Part shown: positions 39,731-50,158 of the stretch, piece after piece | Numbering within the stretch: position 1 is the first letter of the stretch | Layout: every line of letters begins with the position of its first letter | From: Pectinophora gossypiella | Lineage: Eukaryota; Arthropoda; Insecta; Lepidoptera; Gelechiidae | Assembly: GCF_024362695.1 (NCBI RefSeq) | Contig: NC_065424.1 | Coordinates: forward strand, 6,078,786-6,142,785 | Reading direction: 5' to 3' | DNA: 64,000 nucleotides | Position numbers and translations under genes: made by a program | The notes under the pieces: generated by a model | What the model was told of the DNA's origin: nothing | Seen by the model: only the letters and a program-made list of their open reading frames with translations | The model's database searches: none

Positions 39731-40007
39731 TATCTAACTAAATATTATTATTAAGTAATTAGGTACAAAATTATATTAATACAGCTGTTTAGAACACTAC
39801 ACGTGTAAAACTTATAACAAAATTAGAAAAAAAAACTATAAACTTAATCAAAATCTAAATCATAACATAAACAGCCTATACACAAGTACCAGCGTCGTGG
39901 TTCGCACGCCGCGCTTTGTGCTGATATATCTCAGGACGTCCACCACCACCTTATGATCATTCTAATCAACATCCTCTATGCTTTTTGTAATTGTTTTGTG
40001 TTTTTTT

Positions 40008-40322
40008 TACATACATACATAAACTCACGCCCGTAATCCCTAATGGGGTGGGCAGAGCCACAAGCAATCAAAGACAACTTGCAGCCACTGTTGATACAAA
40101 GTCCTAAGCTGGATATGATGAACCTTATGGTGATAAGGGATCAGCATATCGCCCATAACATTAGTCCGTCATTTAGAGGACACAATCCCTCTGTCGGTTT
40201 TTACGACATGCACGGGAAGAGAAGCAGCTGAACGTGTTCTATGTTTTTTATTTGCTCCCAGAACAGCATAGAAGCAACAGCAGGATTTTTTTTATGTGAT
40301 GTTATTGTCTTGTTTTTGTGTG
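40008..40322 (-). mobile_element. retroelement K, near full length
   Basis: Begins with the inverse of its tail (acatacatacataaactca) and runs through acgacatgcacgggaagaga to the agcatagaagcaacagcag 5' region. Confidence 0.7.
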
Positions 40323-40473
40323 TGGCGTCCTTTTGTAATAAACAATTTCTATTCTATTCTATACACTACTAGCGTATTTACCTTTCATATGACGTCGCAA
40401 TGTGCTTCTTACAAAATCTCGTGTTTTGACGTTTAGTAAAAAGTAACTGATTTGACTAGTTGGAAACGACCCT

Positions 40474-41235
40474 ATATCGTGTGGGTTGTGAGGTGGATTA
40501 CCAACCTCATCAACCCCGGTGTCAGGGTTACTATTGAGCCGCCGAAGGCCCCTGACATGACTAATGTAACGACTACTTACTTACATCAGTAAGTATTAAC
40601 CGAGACCAACGGCTTAACGTGTCTTCCGAAGCACGGGCCGTCTTTCGGACAATCAGGCGATCAGCCTGTCATGTCCTTTTTTTTTTGTAACGAAGGGGAA
40701 ATCCTCATGGATACCTCGCCACCCGGGGCAGCGACGAGGTTATGTCGGACTCCTACCGACTAAAACCCCTCCGATGGCCCTCTGCGGTGCATGTCGGGGA
40801 GCTCCGGGATCTCTGTCGAACGCACCGGTGCTCCCCTCGCACTTGCTTTCACTAAAGCGCGTCCCGGGATCCCCACCCCTACGCCATCCCAGTTTTACGG
40901 CGATGCGAGGCCATATCGCATTGCCGTCCATCCCGGAGATCGTATGTTGAGTGGTTCGGGCCCCCGCCCTTATCACTCACGATCCCCAGTGTCCCCTTTC
41001 AGTCGCCTCTTACGACAGGCAAGGGGTACCGCAGCCCTATTCTTGCGCCCGGAACTACAGGGCGGCCCGGAACTACAGGGCGGCCCGGAACTACAGGGCG
41101 GCCCGGAACTACAGGGCGGAGCCTGTCATGTCCTAACCAAACTAGTGATCACAAAGTGATTATTGTGATATGTCCCCACCTCGGGACCTCCGCATCGTGA
41201 GTCCAACGCTCAACCACTGGATCACGGAGGCCGTT
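40474..41235 (-). mobile_element. SINE A interrupted by a poly(A) retroelement
   Basis: SINE A tail to core at 40474-40677; core to head at 41120-41235. The 442-bp insert is listed separately. Confidence 0.82.
40678..41119 (-). mobile_element. poly(A) retroelement with 15-bp TSD
   Basis: Perfect duplication agcctgtcatgtcct at 40663-40677 and 41120-41134. The - strand copy ends in a poly(A) run and begins with four 18-bp units containing cggaactacagggcg. The middle includes aggcgactgaaaggggac. A 78-codon frame on the - strand is probably the tail of a LINE ORF. Non-LTR 3' end or SINE. Confidence 0.8.
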
Positions 41236-41274
41236 ATTAACAGCGCTTGTGCAACAATAGTGACAGTAATAGAG

Positions 41275-41338
41275 AAAGGGAGAGAGAGAGAGAGAAGAGA
41301 GAGAGAGAAGAGAGAGAGAGAGAAGAGAGAGAGAGAGT
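41275..41338 (+). repeat. GA microsatellite
   Basis: Imperfect ga repeat with agaa interruptions. Confidence 0.9.
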
Positions 41339-41516
41339 AATGATATCACTGTTCCGGTTTAAGATATTCGAATTAAAAACCGGATTGGCAACAGGAAGTA
41401 AATTATATTTGAGCGGTGATTGTTTTCCGGTTCGTGCACATCATTATATACTTGATTTCAACTTGTTTTGCGTATTATGATTTGTGGTATAGAATATAAT
41501 ATAAATAATTTTATTT

Positions 41517-41852
41517 AACGGCCTCTGTGGTCCAGTGGTTGAACGTTGAGCTCACGATCCGGAGGTCCGGGTTCGATTCCCGATAGGGACATTGTCGAAA
41601 TCACTTCGTGAGACTGTCTTTTGTTTGGTAAGGACTTTTCAGGCTTGAATCACCTGATTGTCCGAAAAAGTAAGTTGATTCCGTGCTTCGGAGGGCACGT
41701 TAAGCCGTTGGTCCCGGCTATTAGCCGTAAAAACACCTCCACCAACCCGCAGTGGAGCAGCGTGATGGAGTATACTCCATATCCCCCTCCGGTTGATTGA
41801 GGGGAGGCCTGTGCCCAGCAGTGGGACGTATATAGGCTGGTTATGTATGAGT
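41517..41852 (+). mobile_element. SINE H, full length
   Basis: tRNA-like head acggcctctgtggtccagtg with B-box gggttcgattccc, then body with tccaccaacccgcagtggag and tail gggacgtatataggctgg. It shares its head with SINE A but has a different 3' half. Confidence 0.82.
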
Positions 41853-42219
41853 TTTATTTGTGTATATGTATATACATACATATTAATGCTCGTGACCGTA
41901 CATTATTCATAATAATGACATCACTATGGGCGTCATTAACTGCACGTAATAAGTCAATAAGACGCTTCGTGATTTGCGAGATGACCGCCCGTCGGCGTCA
42001 AGGATCGAGGAAAACGCAAAACCCGCGTTTTGGCGGCAAAAAACCCGGTAGTTATGTATTCCGGTAGACGGTTAGTTACCTCGGTTCTTTTTTAAATATA
42101 CACATCACATATCGCTAGGCGGATTGTAGTTACTCGCTCGTATTTATTCGTACAGGTAAAATTAAATGAATGGTCATGAGTTTTATTTTTCAAATTGTTT
42201 GTACTCTGATCTTATCTGC

Positions 42220-42560
42220 CTAAACGGCCTCCGTGGTCCAATGGTTGAGCGTTGGGCTCACGATCCGGCTGTCCCGAGTTCGAATCCCGGTGGGGACATA
42301 TCACAAAAATCACTTTGTGATCCCTAGTTTGGTTAGGACATTACAGGCTGATCACCTGATTGTCCAAAAAGTAAGATGATCCATGCTTCGGAAGGCACGT
42401 TAAGCCGTTGGTCCCGATTACTACATACTGATGTAAGTAAGTAGTTGTTACATGAGCCATGTCAGGAGTCTTTGGCGGCTCAATAGTAACCCTACCACCT
42501 ACCTACCAGGGTTGATAAGGTTGGTAATTCACCTTACAACCCACACGATAGAAGAAGGAG
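42220..42560 (+). mobile_element. SINE A, full length
   Basis: Head acggcctccgtggtccaatg, B-box gagttcgaatccc, core, tail cacacgatagaagaag. Confidence 0.86.
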
Positions 42561-42961
42561 AATCTGCCTAAAGGTTAGGTAATAAAGCTCTTTTTCTTAC
42601 TGACAGGAATAGCATATATCTGGTTGTGTCGTATATTTACCGATCAACAAACTTAAGGCCATAACTTATACCTTACAAGATTACACAAAATATGGTAAAA
42701 CCCCTCACTTGTGGTCACACAGCATAATAAGTTCTAGGAACAATAGCAAACAAGTAATCAGAATCAGAATCAGAATCATTTATTCAACGTAATTATCATG
42801 GATAAACTTGTTGAAGGTCAATGTAACATTTTGAATTTACGTCATTTCGCAAGGTGTTATGGCTGAGGAGAAGAAATGACAAGAAACTGCAACAGCAACA
42901 CATCTTTTAAAAACCAATGAGGATATACATTACAAGTTATTTAATAACTAGAGGAACACAT

Positions 42962-43251
42962 TCAATACCAGACATGTTTATCATTTAGGTAATCATTAAT
43001 CTTATAATAAGCTTTTTTACATAAAGTAAGCTTCACGTGAGCTTTAAATTTATTCTCTGACAAATTTAAAATATTATCTGGTATTTTATTGTAAAAACGT
43101 ATACATAACCCCAAAAAAGATGAATTTAATTTGCTTAATCTAGAATTTTGAACAACAATTTTATTTTTATTCCTTGTATTGTAAGTATGCCTTTCACAGT
43201 TTCTCGGAAGGAGAGATACATTCTTACGCACATACATAATGTTTTCATAAA
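42962..43251 (-). CDS. LINE ORF2 C-terminal piece (beyond MITE)
   Basis: Continuation of ORF2 after the MITE C insertion: I-Y-E-N-I-M-Y-V-R-K, then a stretch with H-T-Y-N-T-R-N-K and F-Y-N-K-I-P-D, typical of the last part of CR1/Jockey-group polyproteins. It is in frame with the upstream ORF2 if the 488-bp insert and one TA are left out. As it stands, it is separated from ORF2 by a stop. Confidence 0.8.
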
Positions 43252-43253
43252 TA

Positions 43254-43741
43254 CAGGGTGTTAGTGACATCGTAACGAAAACTTTGAGGGATGATTCAAG
43301 CCATGATTCTGAGTTGATATCAAGTGGAATTTTTCGTCGCAAAAGTATGGAATGGTAAATAATTAAAAAAAACACAAAAATTTTCATGAATTTTCCGACA
43401 GGAAATTCCACTTAATATCAACTCAGAATCATGGTCCGAATCATCCCCCTCAGTATTCGTTACGGTGTCACTAACACCCATACGTACTTGTATGACTACC
43501 TGTATGTACTGGTACGGGGTGTAAGTGACATCGTAACGAATACTGAGAGGGCTGATTTAGCTCATTATTCTGAGTTAATATCAAGTGGAATCTTCGATCG
43601 CAAAGTATAGAATTGAAAATAATTAAAAAAATACTAAAAAAAGTCATGAATTTTGCGACGGAAAATTCCTCTTAATTTTAACTCAGAATCATTGTCTGAA
43701 TCATCCCCCTCAGTTTTCGTTACGATGTCACTAACACCCTG
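43254..43741. mobile_element. MITE C, complete 488-bp double palindrome, in LINE ORF2
   Basis: TA duplications at 43252-43253 and 43742-43743. Starts cagggtgttagtgacatcg and ends cactaacaccctg. Two palindromes in series with the same plan and exactly the same length as 13439-13926. Confidence 0.88.
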
Positions 43742-46319
43742 TATATTGACTTGCGACCGTCAGTATATTTATTTCTTTAAACAGCTCCCTTAAAGACTCC
43801 CGACAACGCAGATTATAAATAGCGCGAACTGCCCTTTTTTGAATGATGAAAATAGTTTCTACATCAGCGGCTCGACCCCACAATAAAATACCGTACGACA
43901 TTACGCTGTGGAAGTAGCTGAAGTAGACAAGTCTAGCAGTGGGTACATCTGTGAGTTGTCGGATTCTTCTGACGGCATATGCTGCTGAACTTAGCTTGCC
44001 CGCTAGTGATACAATATGTGGGCCCCATTGAAGTTTTGAATCTACAGTAATTCCTAAGAAAACGGTGTGTTCAACAAAATCTAAATTCTCGTCGTTAATT
44101 TTAATGTTATTATTTACTTTCTTTACGTTTGGTAGAGCAAATTTAATACACTTCGTTTTCTTAGCATTTAGAACTAGGTTATTTACTGTAAACCAGCTCA
44201 GAACCTGCGACACAGCGCTGTTTGCTTCGTCAAGTTCCTCTAACTTTCTATCGATTTTAAATATAAGAGAAGTGTCATCCGCGAACAGTACAATGTCAGC
44301 TTGGTTCTGTACTACATAAGGTAAATCATTTATGTACACTAAAAAAAGAAACGGCCCCAAAATGGATCCTTGAGGAACTCCCATTTGAACATGAGAGCCC
44401 GAAGAAGTTGTACTATTGATTTGTACCTTTTGTATCCTACCACCTAGATATGAATTTAACAAACTGAGAGCTCCATTATTTAGTCCATAGTGCCTCAATT
44501 TCAAAAGCAAGGTCTCGTGATCCACGCAGTCGAACGCCTTAGACAAGTCACAGAATACTCCTACGGCATTCTGCGACTCCTCCCAAGCATCGAAAATGTG
44601 TCGAACAAATGTGACACTCGCGTCTGTTGTAGACCGACCCTTAGTAAAACCAAACTGCTGGCTGTGAAGTAAGTTATTTAAATTAAAATGACATAGCAGT
44701 TGGTCGAGAATAATTTTCTCGAAAATTTTACTAAGTACTGGTAGAATAGAAATCGGTCTATAATTGGTGGGGTCTGATTTTGTGCCCGATTTAAAAAGAG
44801 GTATAACTTTACTGATTTTCATTAAATTTGGAAAAGTGCCATTTTCAACACTCATATTAAAAATGTATGCTAGATATGGTGCTAAGATATCAATAACAGA
44901 GCTCATCAATTTGACAGACAATCCCCATAAATCTTTCGAGGTTTTAAGTTTCAGCTGTTTGAATACTTTAACAATACTACTCGGATCAACGCGTTTAAAA
45001 TCAAATAATTCAGTGCAAGCAGTAACATTACTTTTCAACAATATATCAGCTTGAACAGTTTTTACAGGGATGTTCGTAAAGAATTTATCAAAAACTTCAG
45101 CTACATCTTTATCTTGTTTAACTAACCCAGTGCCCGATTCTATATTGTATTCTAATTCACGCGGTTTCGAAGCCTTTGTTTCACTATTTATTACTTGCCA
45201 AACTGCCTTTATTTTATTATCCGCGGTCTTTATTTTACTACTAATATGCATCTGTTTGGCTGTATAACACACTCTTCGAAATATTTTAGAATAATTTTTG
45301 ACGTAGCTTTTAAAACTATCAGTGTGTGTATACGTTTTTTCCTCATATAAAGAATAAAGAGTATTTCTACTTTTGCGAATGCCTACGGTAGCCCAGTCAC
45401 TGAACTTGAATGATTGACTGTTGGTAACTACCTTTTGAGGAAAATTATTTTCAAATTCTTTATGGATTATAGTAAAGAAATCCCTGTAAAAATCGTCAGG
45501 ATTGTCTGTATCAAAGTTTGGACAAGGTAAGTTACTAATAAGACTATTTCGATATTTATCTATCCGAGTATCAGTGATGGGTCGTGTACGAAATTTAATT
45601 TTCTGAACATTTTTAAGTACTGGGAAACTGACCAGCTGCCCACTGTGATCTGACTTAAAACAGTTAAGCATACTGTTATCTTGGAAGTCACAATTGCAAA
45701 AAACGTTATCTAAACATGAGGCAGTTGTTTCTGTAATTCTAGTTGGCTCCATAAATATATTAACAAGGTTAAATGATGTAAACAAACTTAGAAATCTAGT
45801 TGTAATTGAATCTACTTCATATAAATCAACGTTAAAATCTCCACACACTATAATGGCTTTATTACTTTTAGATATGACCTTCAGTACATTTTCCATCACT
45901 GATTCAAAAACTGTGAAGTTAGCACTGTATGGGGGTCTGTATACGGCCACAACAATATGTTTCTCTGTTTCTATACATGAAATCTCCATAGTGCCCTCTA
46001 TCGAAAGTCCAGTAATATCTTTGCGTTCTTTATATTTTAAACTATTTCTGATAAAAATAAGGGAGCCACCGCGTATTTTGATCTTTCGACAGAAAGCGCT
46101 AGCGAAATGATAATTTTTAAAACCGAATAACAATTCATAATCCTTCAACCAGTGCTCAGTAATACATAAAATGTCAATAAAAAATGTCTCTAAAAATAAT
46201 TCTACGTCTAATTCTTTGCCAGAGAAGCCTTGAATATTTTGGTGAACTAGTTTTAATATTCCAAGCTTCTCTTTTGTCTTATTGTCTAGTTTAAAGATGA
46301 AGTACCATTCGTGGTACAT
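43731..46319 (-). CDS. LINE ORF2: endonuclease and reverse transcriptase
   Basis: 862 codons. The N-terminal APE-type endonuclease shows Q-N-I-Q-G (28-32), Y-R-P-P (127-130), C-G-D-F-N-V-D (159-165) and S-D-H-S-G. The reverse transcriptase shows N-Y-R-P-I-S-I-L-P, G-V-P-Q-G-S-I-L-G-P and the catalytic F-A-D-D (from 679). The order and motifs fit the CR1/Jockey group. The first ATG overlaps the end of ORF1 by 34 nt. The last codons come from the inserted MITE C, so the C-terminus is cut off. Enzyme role: nicks target DNA and copies element RNA into it. Confidence 0.9.
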   Translation of the reverse strand: MYHEWYFIFKLDNKTKEKLGILKLVHQNIQGFSGKELDVELFLETFFIDILCITEHWLKDYELLFGFKNYHFASAFCRKIKIRGGSLIFIRNSLKYKERKDITGLSIEGTMEISCIETEKHIVVAVYRPPYSANFTVFESVMENVLKVISKSNKAIIVCGDFNVDLYEVDSITTRFLSLFTSFNLVNIFMEPTRITETTASCLDNVFCNCDFQDNSMLNCFKSDHSGQLVSFPVLKNVQKIKFRTRPITDTRIDKYRNSLISNLPCPNFDTDNPDDFYRDFFTIIHKEFENNFPQKVVTNSQSFKFSDWATVGIRKSRNTLYSLYEEKTYTHTDSFKSYVKNYSKIFRRVCYTAKQMHISSKIKTADNKIKAVWQVINSETKASKPRELEYNIESGTGLVKQDKDVAEVFDKFFTNIPVKTVQADILLKSNVTACTELFDFKRVDPSSIVKVFKQLKLKTSKDLWGLSVKLMSSVIDILAPYLAYIFNMSVENGTFPNLMKISKVIPLFKSGTKSDPTNYRPISILPVLSKIFEKIILDQLLCHFNLNNLLHSQQFGFTKGRSTTDASVTFVRHIFDAWEESQNAVGVFCDLSKAFDCVDHETLLLKLRHYGLNNGALSLLNSYLGGRIQKVQINSTTSSGSHVQMGVPQGSILGPFLFLVYINDLPYVVQNQADIVLFADDTSLIFKIDRKLEELDEANSAVSQVLSWFTVNNLVLNAKKTKCIKFALPNVKKVNNNIKINDENLDFVEHTVFLGITVDSKLQWGPHIVSLAGKLSSAAYAVRRIRQLTDVPTARLVYFSYFHSVMSYGILLWGRAADVETIFIIQKRAVRAIYNLRCRESLRELFKEINILTVASQYTGC

Positions 46320-47506
46320 GGCTGACTACCGTCAATAAAAGATTTTGTACTGTAGAAGACAGTACAGTCAATAAGTTTACTGCCTGGTCTGGCAGATGTC
46401 TCTTTAATATAAAAAAGTAGTACCGAACATATTATTTTTTTAAAGTACTTAGATAGATATATTCTATCTGTCGTTATTATACAATTTTGAATAAACTTAT
46501 TCAAATCTAAATAAATAATATTACTATGATGACAGGTTCTGTTGTAAAGGTGTTGGTTGAGAGAAAATATATAATTATTTTCCTCACTAGCTAATAAATT
46601 TGAATATGGAAATGAACAAATAATTAAGTTTCCACACTCAACAGTCATTAGTGACCTATGATACCTAGTCAATTGCTGTTTTGTGAGCCCTGTACTATTG
46701 CCTACTAAAAGAATAACGGTAGTGTTTGCATCATATTTACACTGGAATAATTTTTTGATGATTTGCGAATATGACGCGCCAGGCATGCACACATTAACAA
46801 TGTCATGATCAAAGGAGTTTTTTAGAAGTAGTCCTAAACCTATGCCTATATCGTCCGAGAACACAACAGTCTTTTTCGTTAGACGTGGGACACAGTCTTT
46901 CTGGGGCGAGACGATGTTTGGCAATGCGGTCGCGACCTTTTCGGGCCCTCGCAGCGCCCCACCTGGCGGCGCAGCGGGCGCGGGTGCCGCGGGCGGCGGC
47001 GCTGTCGCTGACGCCCTGCGCCTCGGGGCTCCGCGAGCTCCGACCCTCCGCGGCTCGGCTCCCGGCGGCACATCACCGGCCGGCGCGACACTCGGCAGCG
47101 CGGCACACAGCGGCTCGTTGTTGGGCGGTGCGGCGTCGCACATCACTGCGGCCAGCGGCGCACCGGCGGGGAGCACGGCACTGCGTTTCGCAGCTCTGCG
47201 TGACGCTGCCCTACGCGGCGTGGCCCCTGCCGGCGCAGCACTAGGCGACGCGACACTGGGCGGCGCGGCTCTGCGTGTCGCAACCCTACGCGATGCGGCC
47301 CTGGCCGGCGCAGCAATAGGCGACGCGGCACTGGGCGGCGGGGCTCTGCGTGTCGCAGCCCTACGCGATGCAGCCCTGGCCGGCGCAGCAATAGGCGACG
47401 CGGCGATGGGCGGCGCGGCTCTGCGTGTCGCAACCCTGCGTGATTTGGCCCTGGCCGGCGCAGCACTAGGCGCCGCGGCACTGGGCGGCGCGGCGCCGCG
47501 TCTCAC
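46286..47506 (-). CDS. LINE ORF1 second part: Ala/Pro/Arg linker and SGNH-like domain
   Basis: About 400 codons, with no ATG at the start of the frame; the frame is open about 115 nt further upstream, overlapping the coiled-coil ORF in another frame, so the two are probably one ORF1 joined by a frameshift. First half: 25-residue repeats rich in Ala, Pro and Arg. Second half resembles the SGNH esterase domain of CR1 ORF1: T-V-V-F-S-D-D-I-G-I-G-L-G in the place of the G-D-S block and V-I-L-L-V-G-N-S-T in the place of G-x-N. The nucleophile serine position is changed, so activity is doubtful. Confidence 0.65.
   Translation of the reverse strand: MRRGAAPPSAAAPSAAPARAKSRRVATRRAAPPIAASPIAAPARAASRRAATRRAPPPSAASPIAAPARAASRRVATRRAAPPSVASPSAAPAGATPRRAASRRAAKRSAVLPAGAPLAAVMCDAAPPNNEPLCAALPSVAPAGDVPPGAEPRRVGARGAPRRRASATAPPPAAPAPAAPPGGALRGPEKVATALPNIVSPQKDCVPRLTKKTVVFSDDIGIGLGLLLKNSFDHDIVNVCMPGASYSQIIKKLFQCKYDANTTVILLVGNSTGLTKQQLTRYHRSLMTVECGNLIICSFPYSNLLASEENNYIFSLNQHLYNRTCHHSNIIYLDLNKFIQNCIITTDRIYLSKYFKKIICSVLLFYIKETSARPGSKLIDCTVFYSTKSFIDGSQPCTTNGTSSLN
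47180..47505 (-). repeat. 75-bp in-frame minisatellite in LINE ORF1
   Basis: Four units starting near 47260, 47336, 47411 and 47486, each with ggctctgcgtgtcgca and gccctggccggcgcagca. The period of 75 keeps the reading frame and gives the 25-residue protein repeat. Confidence 0.85.
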
Positions 47507-48309
47507 AGCCCTATGGGGCGTGGTACCTCGCGGCGCGGTCTCGCGGCGCGTGGTACACGCGGCGCTGGTGGACGGTGAGGCTCCAGAATCTGCGCCAGCC
47601 CCCCGCGCTGCAAATCCTCGCTAGACTCGCTGCGTGTTTTGGCGCGGAGTGTTTCCAGCTCCAGGTTTCGGTCGTGCACCAGAGACTCAAGCCGTTCCGT
47701 GTTAATTACCAGGGACTCTGTTGCCTTGATGTGTTCACCAATTTCCTTCTGTGCATTGTCATATAGTTGCTGTATTCGGGCTAATTGGCGTTGGAGCTCA
47801 CAATTTTCTTGCCGTAATTTATATTTTTCTTCATAACCTTCATCATCATCACTATATTTATCGCTCATTGAAGTGAGATCTATGGTCATGGACTCATTAT
47901 TTTGGCAATTTTCTTCACGGACTAACTCATTGTATAATGCCAAAGTTTGTTGTGACTCGTTGATAGAATGTTGGTCCTCATGAGCTTTTATTGTATTATA
48001 GGCTACAGCAACCTGTTGCTCTAGTTCCCTGATACGATTTAGAGCAGCCTCATGGTTGTTTCGACATTCATCCTGTGAGTTGATCACGGATTGTAAGTGG
48101 TCCCGCTGCTCCAGTAAGTCCTTATATCGACCATCTAACTCAGTGAGCTCGTTCTTTAAAAACAGTATTCTATTATTTATATTTATTACTTCTGCCTCAC
48201 TCTCTTCATGTTCTTCTAGAAGCTTCTTGCATTCCTCTTGAGACGCCTGTAGTTCAAGAAGGGCTTGCTTCAGTTTTTGTTCTAATTCCTTTTTGCTGCA
48301 GGGAGCCAT
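47503..48309 (-). CDS. LINE ORF1 first part: coiled coil
   Basis: 268 codons from an ATG at 48309. Long Glu/Leu/Gln/Lys heptads predict a coiled coil (residues about 5-120 and 165-235), interrupted by an acidic S-D-D-D-E-G stretch. Such coiled coils trimerise ORF1 proteins in other LINEs. The end runs into a Pro/Arg-rich tail and stops at TGA, overlapping the next ORF. Confidence 0.8.
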   Translation of the reverse strand: MAPCSKKELEQKLKQALLELQASQEECKKLLEEHEESEAEVININNRILFLKNELTELDGRYKDLLEQRDHLQSVINSQDECRNNHEAALNRIRELEQQVAVAYNTIKAHEDQHSINESQQTLALYNELVREENCQNNESMTIDLTSMSDKYSDDDEGYEEKYKLRQENCELQRQLARIQQLYDNAQKEIGEHIKATESLVINTERLESLVHDRNLELETLRAKTRSESSEDLQRGGLAQILEPHRPPAPRVPRAARPRREVPRPIGL

Positions 48310-49075
48310 ACTAGACAGAATCTGAAATAATAAAGGAAAGGCAGCAGTAACTATTCCAAGAAAAATAGAAAATACCTATAATATTTATTTTACTTAGTAA
48401 ACAACAATAAGTTCCTACATAACGGAATGCTTTGTGTATGTCTGTATTATGTTATTTATGTCTAATTTGTGGAGTAAAAAGAAATGTTTTACACTGCTAC
48501 AATATACAATATATTGCTAACAATATAATGTTATTGCAAGTGTGCAAATAAGCAGAAAAATTGTGTGTTTCCGTTGCTTTTGTCGTCAACTTTGTTTCTA
48601 CTTAACGTCAAAAACAAAGCGAGACTACAACGGTGCCGGGTGTGAGGTTGGACTTTAATCTCTGGTGTGATCTGTGTACTATTATGTTATTATGTTATAG
48701 CAATAATGTTTATCGCTAGCTAATGTAATAATATAGAACAAAAGCAATACTCCCCAGGTTTTAGTCCGTATTTTCGAATTCGTAACGTCGGTGTCCGTTG
48801 GTCTCCGTACAACAATCAGCTGATTTGAATTTACACAATTATTTCCACTTCAAATACACAAATTTATATTTTACACACTTTGTATACTAAAATTAATATA
48901 AATACAAGTAAATTAATCGGCTAAAAACTATGATATTAATAAAAATAAGAAATTAAAACTAAGATACGCGTCTTGACATTTACGCGTCAGTGTTGCCAGT
49001 GTTACACCGACATTACCACTAACTACTAAACCTGTGTTTACTGCGAGCCAAGAATAAATGGTAGAATATTCGTCA
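48310..49075. other. LINE 5' region and unrecognised intron sequence
   Basis: The LINE 5' UTR probably occupies 48310 to about 48650. The remainder to 49075 is AT-rich with no gene or repeat that I recognise. Confidence 0.45.
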
Positions 49076-49079
49076 TAGA

Positions 49080-49720
49080 TTCAGCCTGCAATATGCTTAT
49101 AAAACAAAGGACCGTGTCGCTAAGTAATTTCGACAATGTCGACCTCAGATCTCCAGTGCCGTAAACAAAACTTACAAGTCTACACGTTCATAAGCTAGAA
49201 GTTACTCACAAGTACGTGTAAATTACGTTTATCAAATGAAATAAATATTGATACTTGTAACATGTACTTTACATGTGTAGTTTTGATGAACACATTCTTG
49301 TAATAATGAAATTTTTTACAATAAAATTTCTTGAAAAACAGGGCTTGTAAGTTTCGATAAACAGGGCACTTTCCCTGTTTCCTCTACTTTTTTTAATAAA
49401 CTTAATTTCATCATCATCATCCAAGCCGTGTCCGGCGACGGCGACTCCTAAATGTCTATCCCAGGTCGATGTTATGATAGGCTCTAATGTGGCTAGCAAA
49501 ACCGAACTTCGATTTGAAGGTGCTACATGGCGCACAGAATAACTGGCCAGCAGAACGACGACGAACGGTGACGTATAGTTGTTGGAGGGCTTGTGTCGAG
49601 TCGTCCGTATTTGGCGTTTTACGTCAAGATCTTGGGAGGAGCGAGCTCGTCGTAGACCGGAATGGCGTTACACTGTCCTCAAAAACGTGGAACTGTACGA
49701 AAAGAAACGTAATTTACACG
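49080..49720. other. mixed repeat fragments
   Basis: 49085-49165 resembles SINE H (-). 49415-49470 (gccgtgtccggcgacggcga) is repeated at 60995-61046. No gene supported. Confidence 0.45.
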
Positions 49721-49866
49721 TACGGTCACGAGCATTAATATGTATACACTTTGGTACCATGTCACATTAACTTTTTTGACAAGTTGAACTGTAAGTCTCA
49801 CTAAATGTCAAATATGTTAGGGCGACAGAGTCCTAAAGTGGGTACATAATATTGCTCATGACTGTA
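49721..49866 (+). mobile_element. MITE M copy
   Basis: Nearly identical to 29774-29919. Confidence 0.72.
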
Positions 49867-50158
49867 CTTATGAGTAACTTGTAGCTTGTGAACGTGCAGA
49901 TTTGTAAGTTTTGATAAACACGACACATGTCGAGGGCCTAATTCTCTAACCACTAGACCACAGAGTTAATTTACCAAAATACTTAAAAGTAATTATGTGT
50001 GAAACATATACAAGTATCCACTCAAGTGCACCGCGTCTTGGTCGGTCAAGGGCGGGCCAAAGGTCGCCCGGTTCGTGGACCTTAGATGTACTTGTACAAG
50101 TGTTATCGAAGCGGTAAAAAAGTGACAAAATATTATAAAGCTTTTAAACTTATCAAAA

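Larger units (their letters stand above)
42762..48650 (-). mobile_element. CR1-like LINE, near full length, split by MITE C
   Basis: On the - strand: coiled-coil ORF1 start (48309), Ala/Pro/Arg linker and SGNH-like half (to 46286), ORF2 endonuclease-reverse transcriptase (46319 on), a short 3' UTR, and a tail of gattct units at 42762-42780. Truncated copies of its 3' end occur at 4440, 26470, 30617 and 34763. The only break in ORF2 is the MITE C insertion, so it is a young copy. The exact 5' end is uncertain. Confidence 0.85.

Noticed and set aside
46842..47624. 260-codon + strand frame rich in Ala and Gly
   Set aside because: It is the antisense of the GC-rich 75-bp repeats of LINE ORF1; no splice or protein signature.
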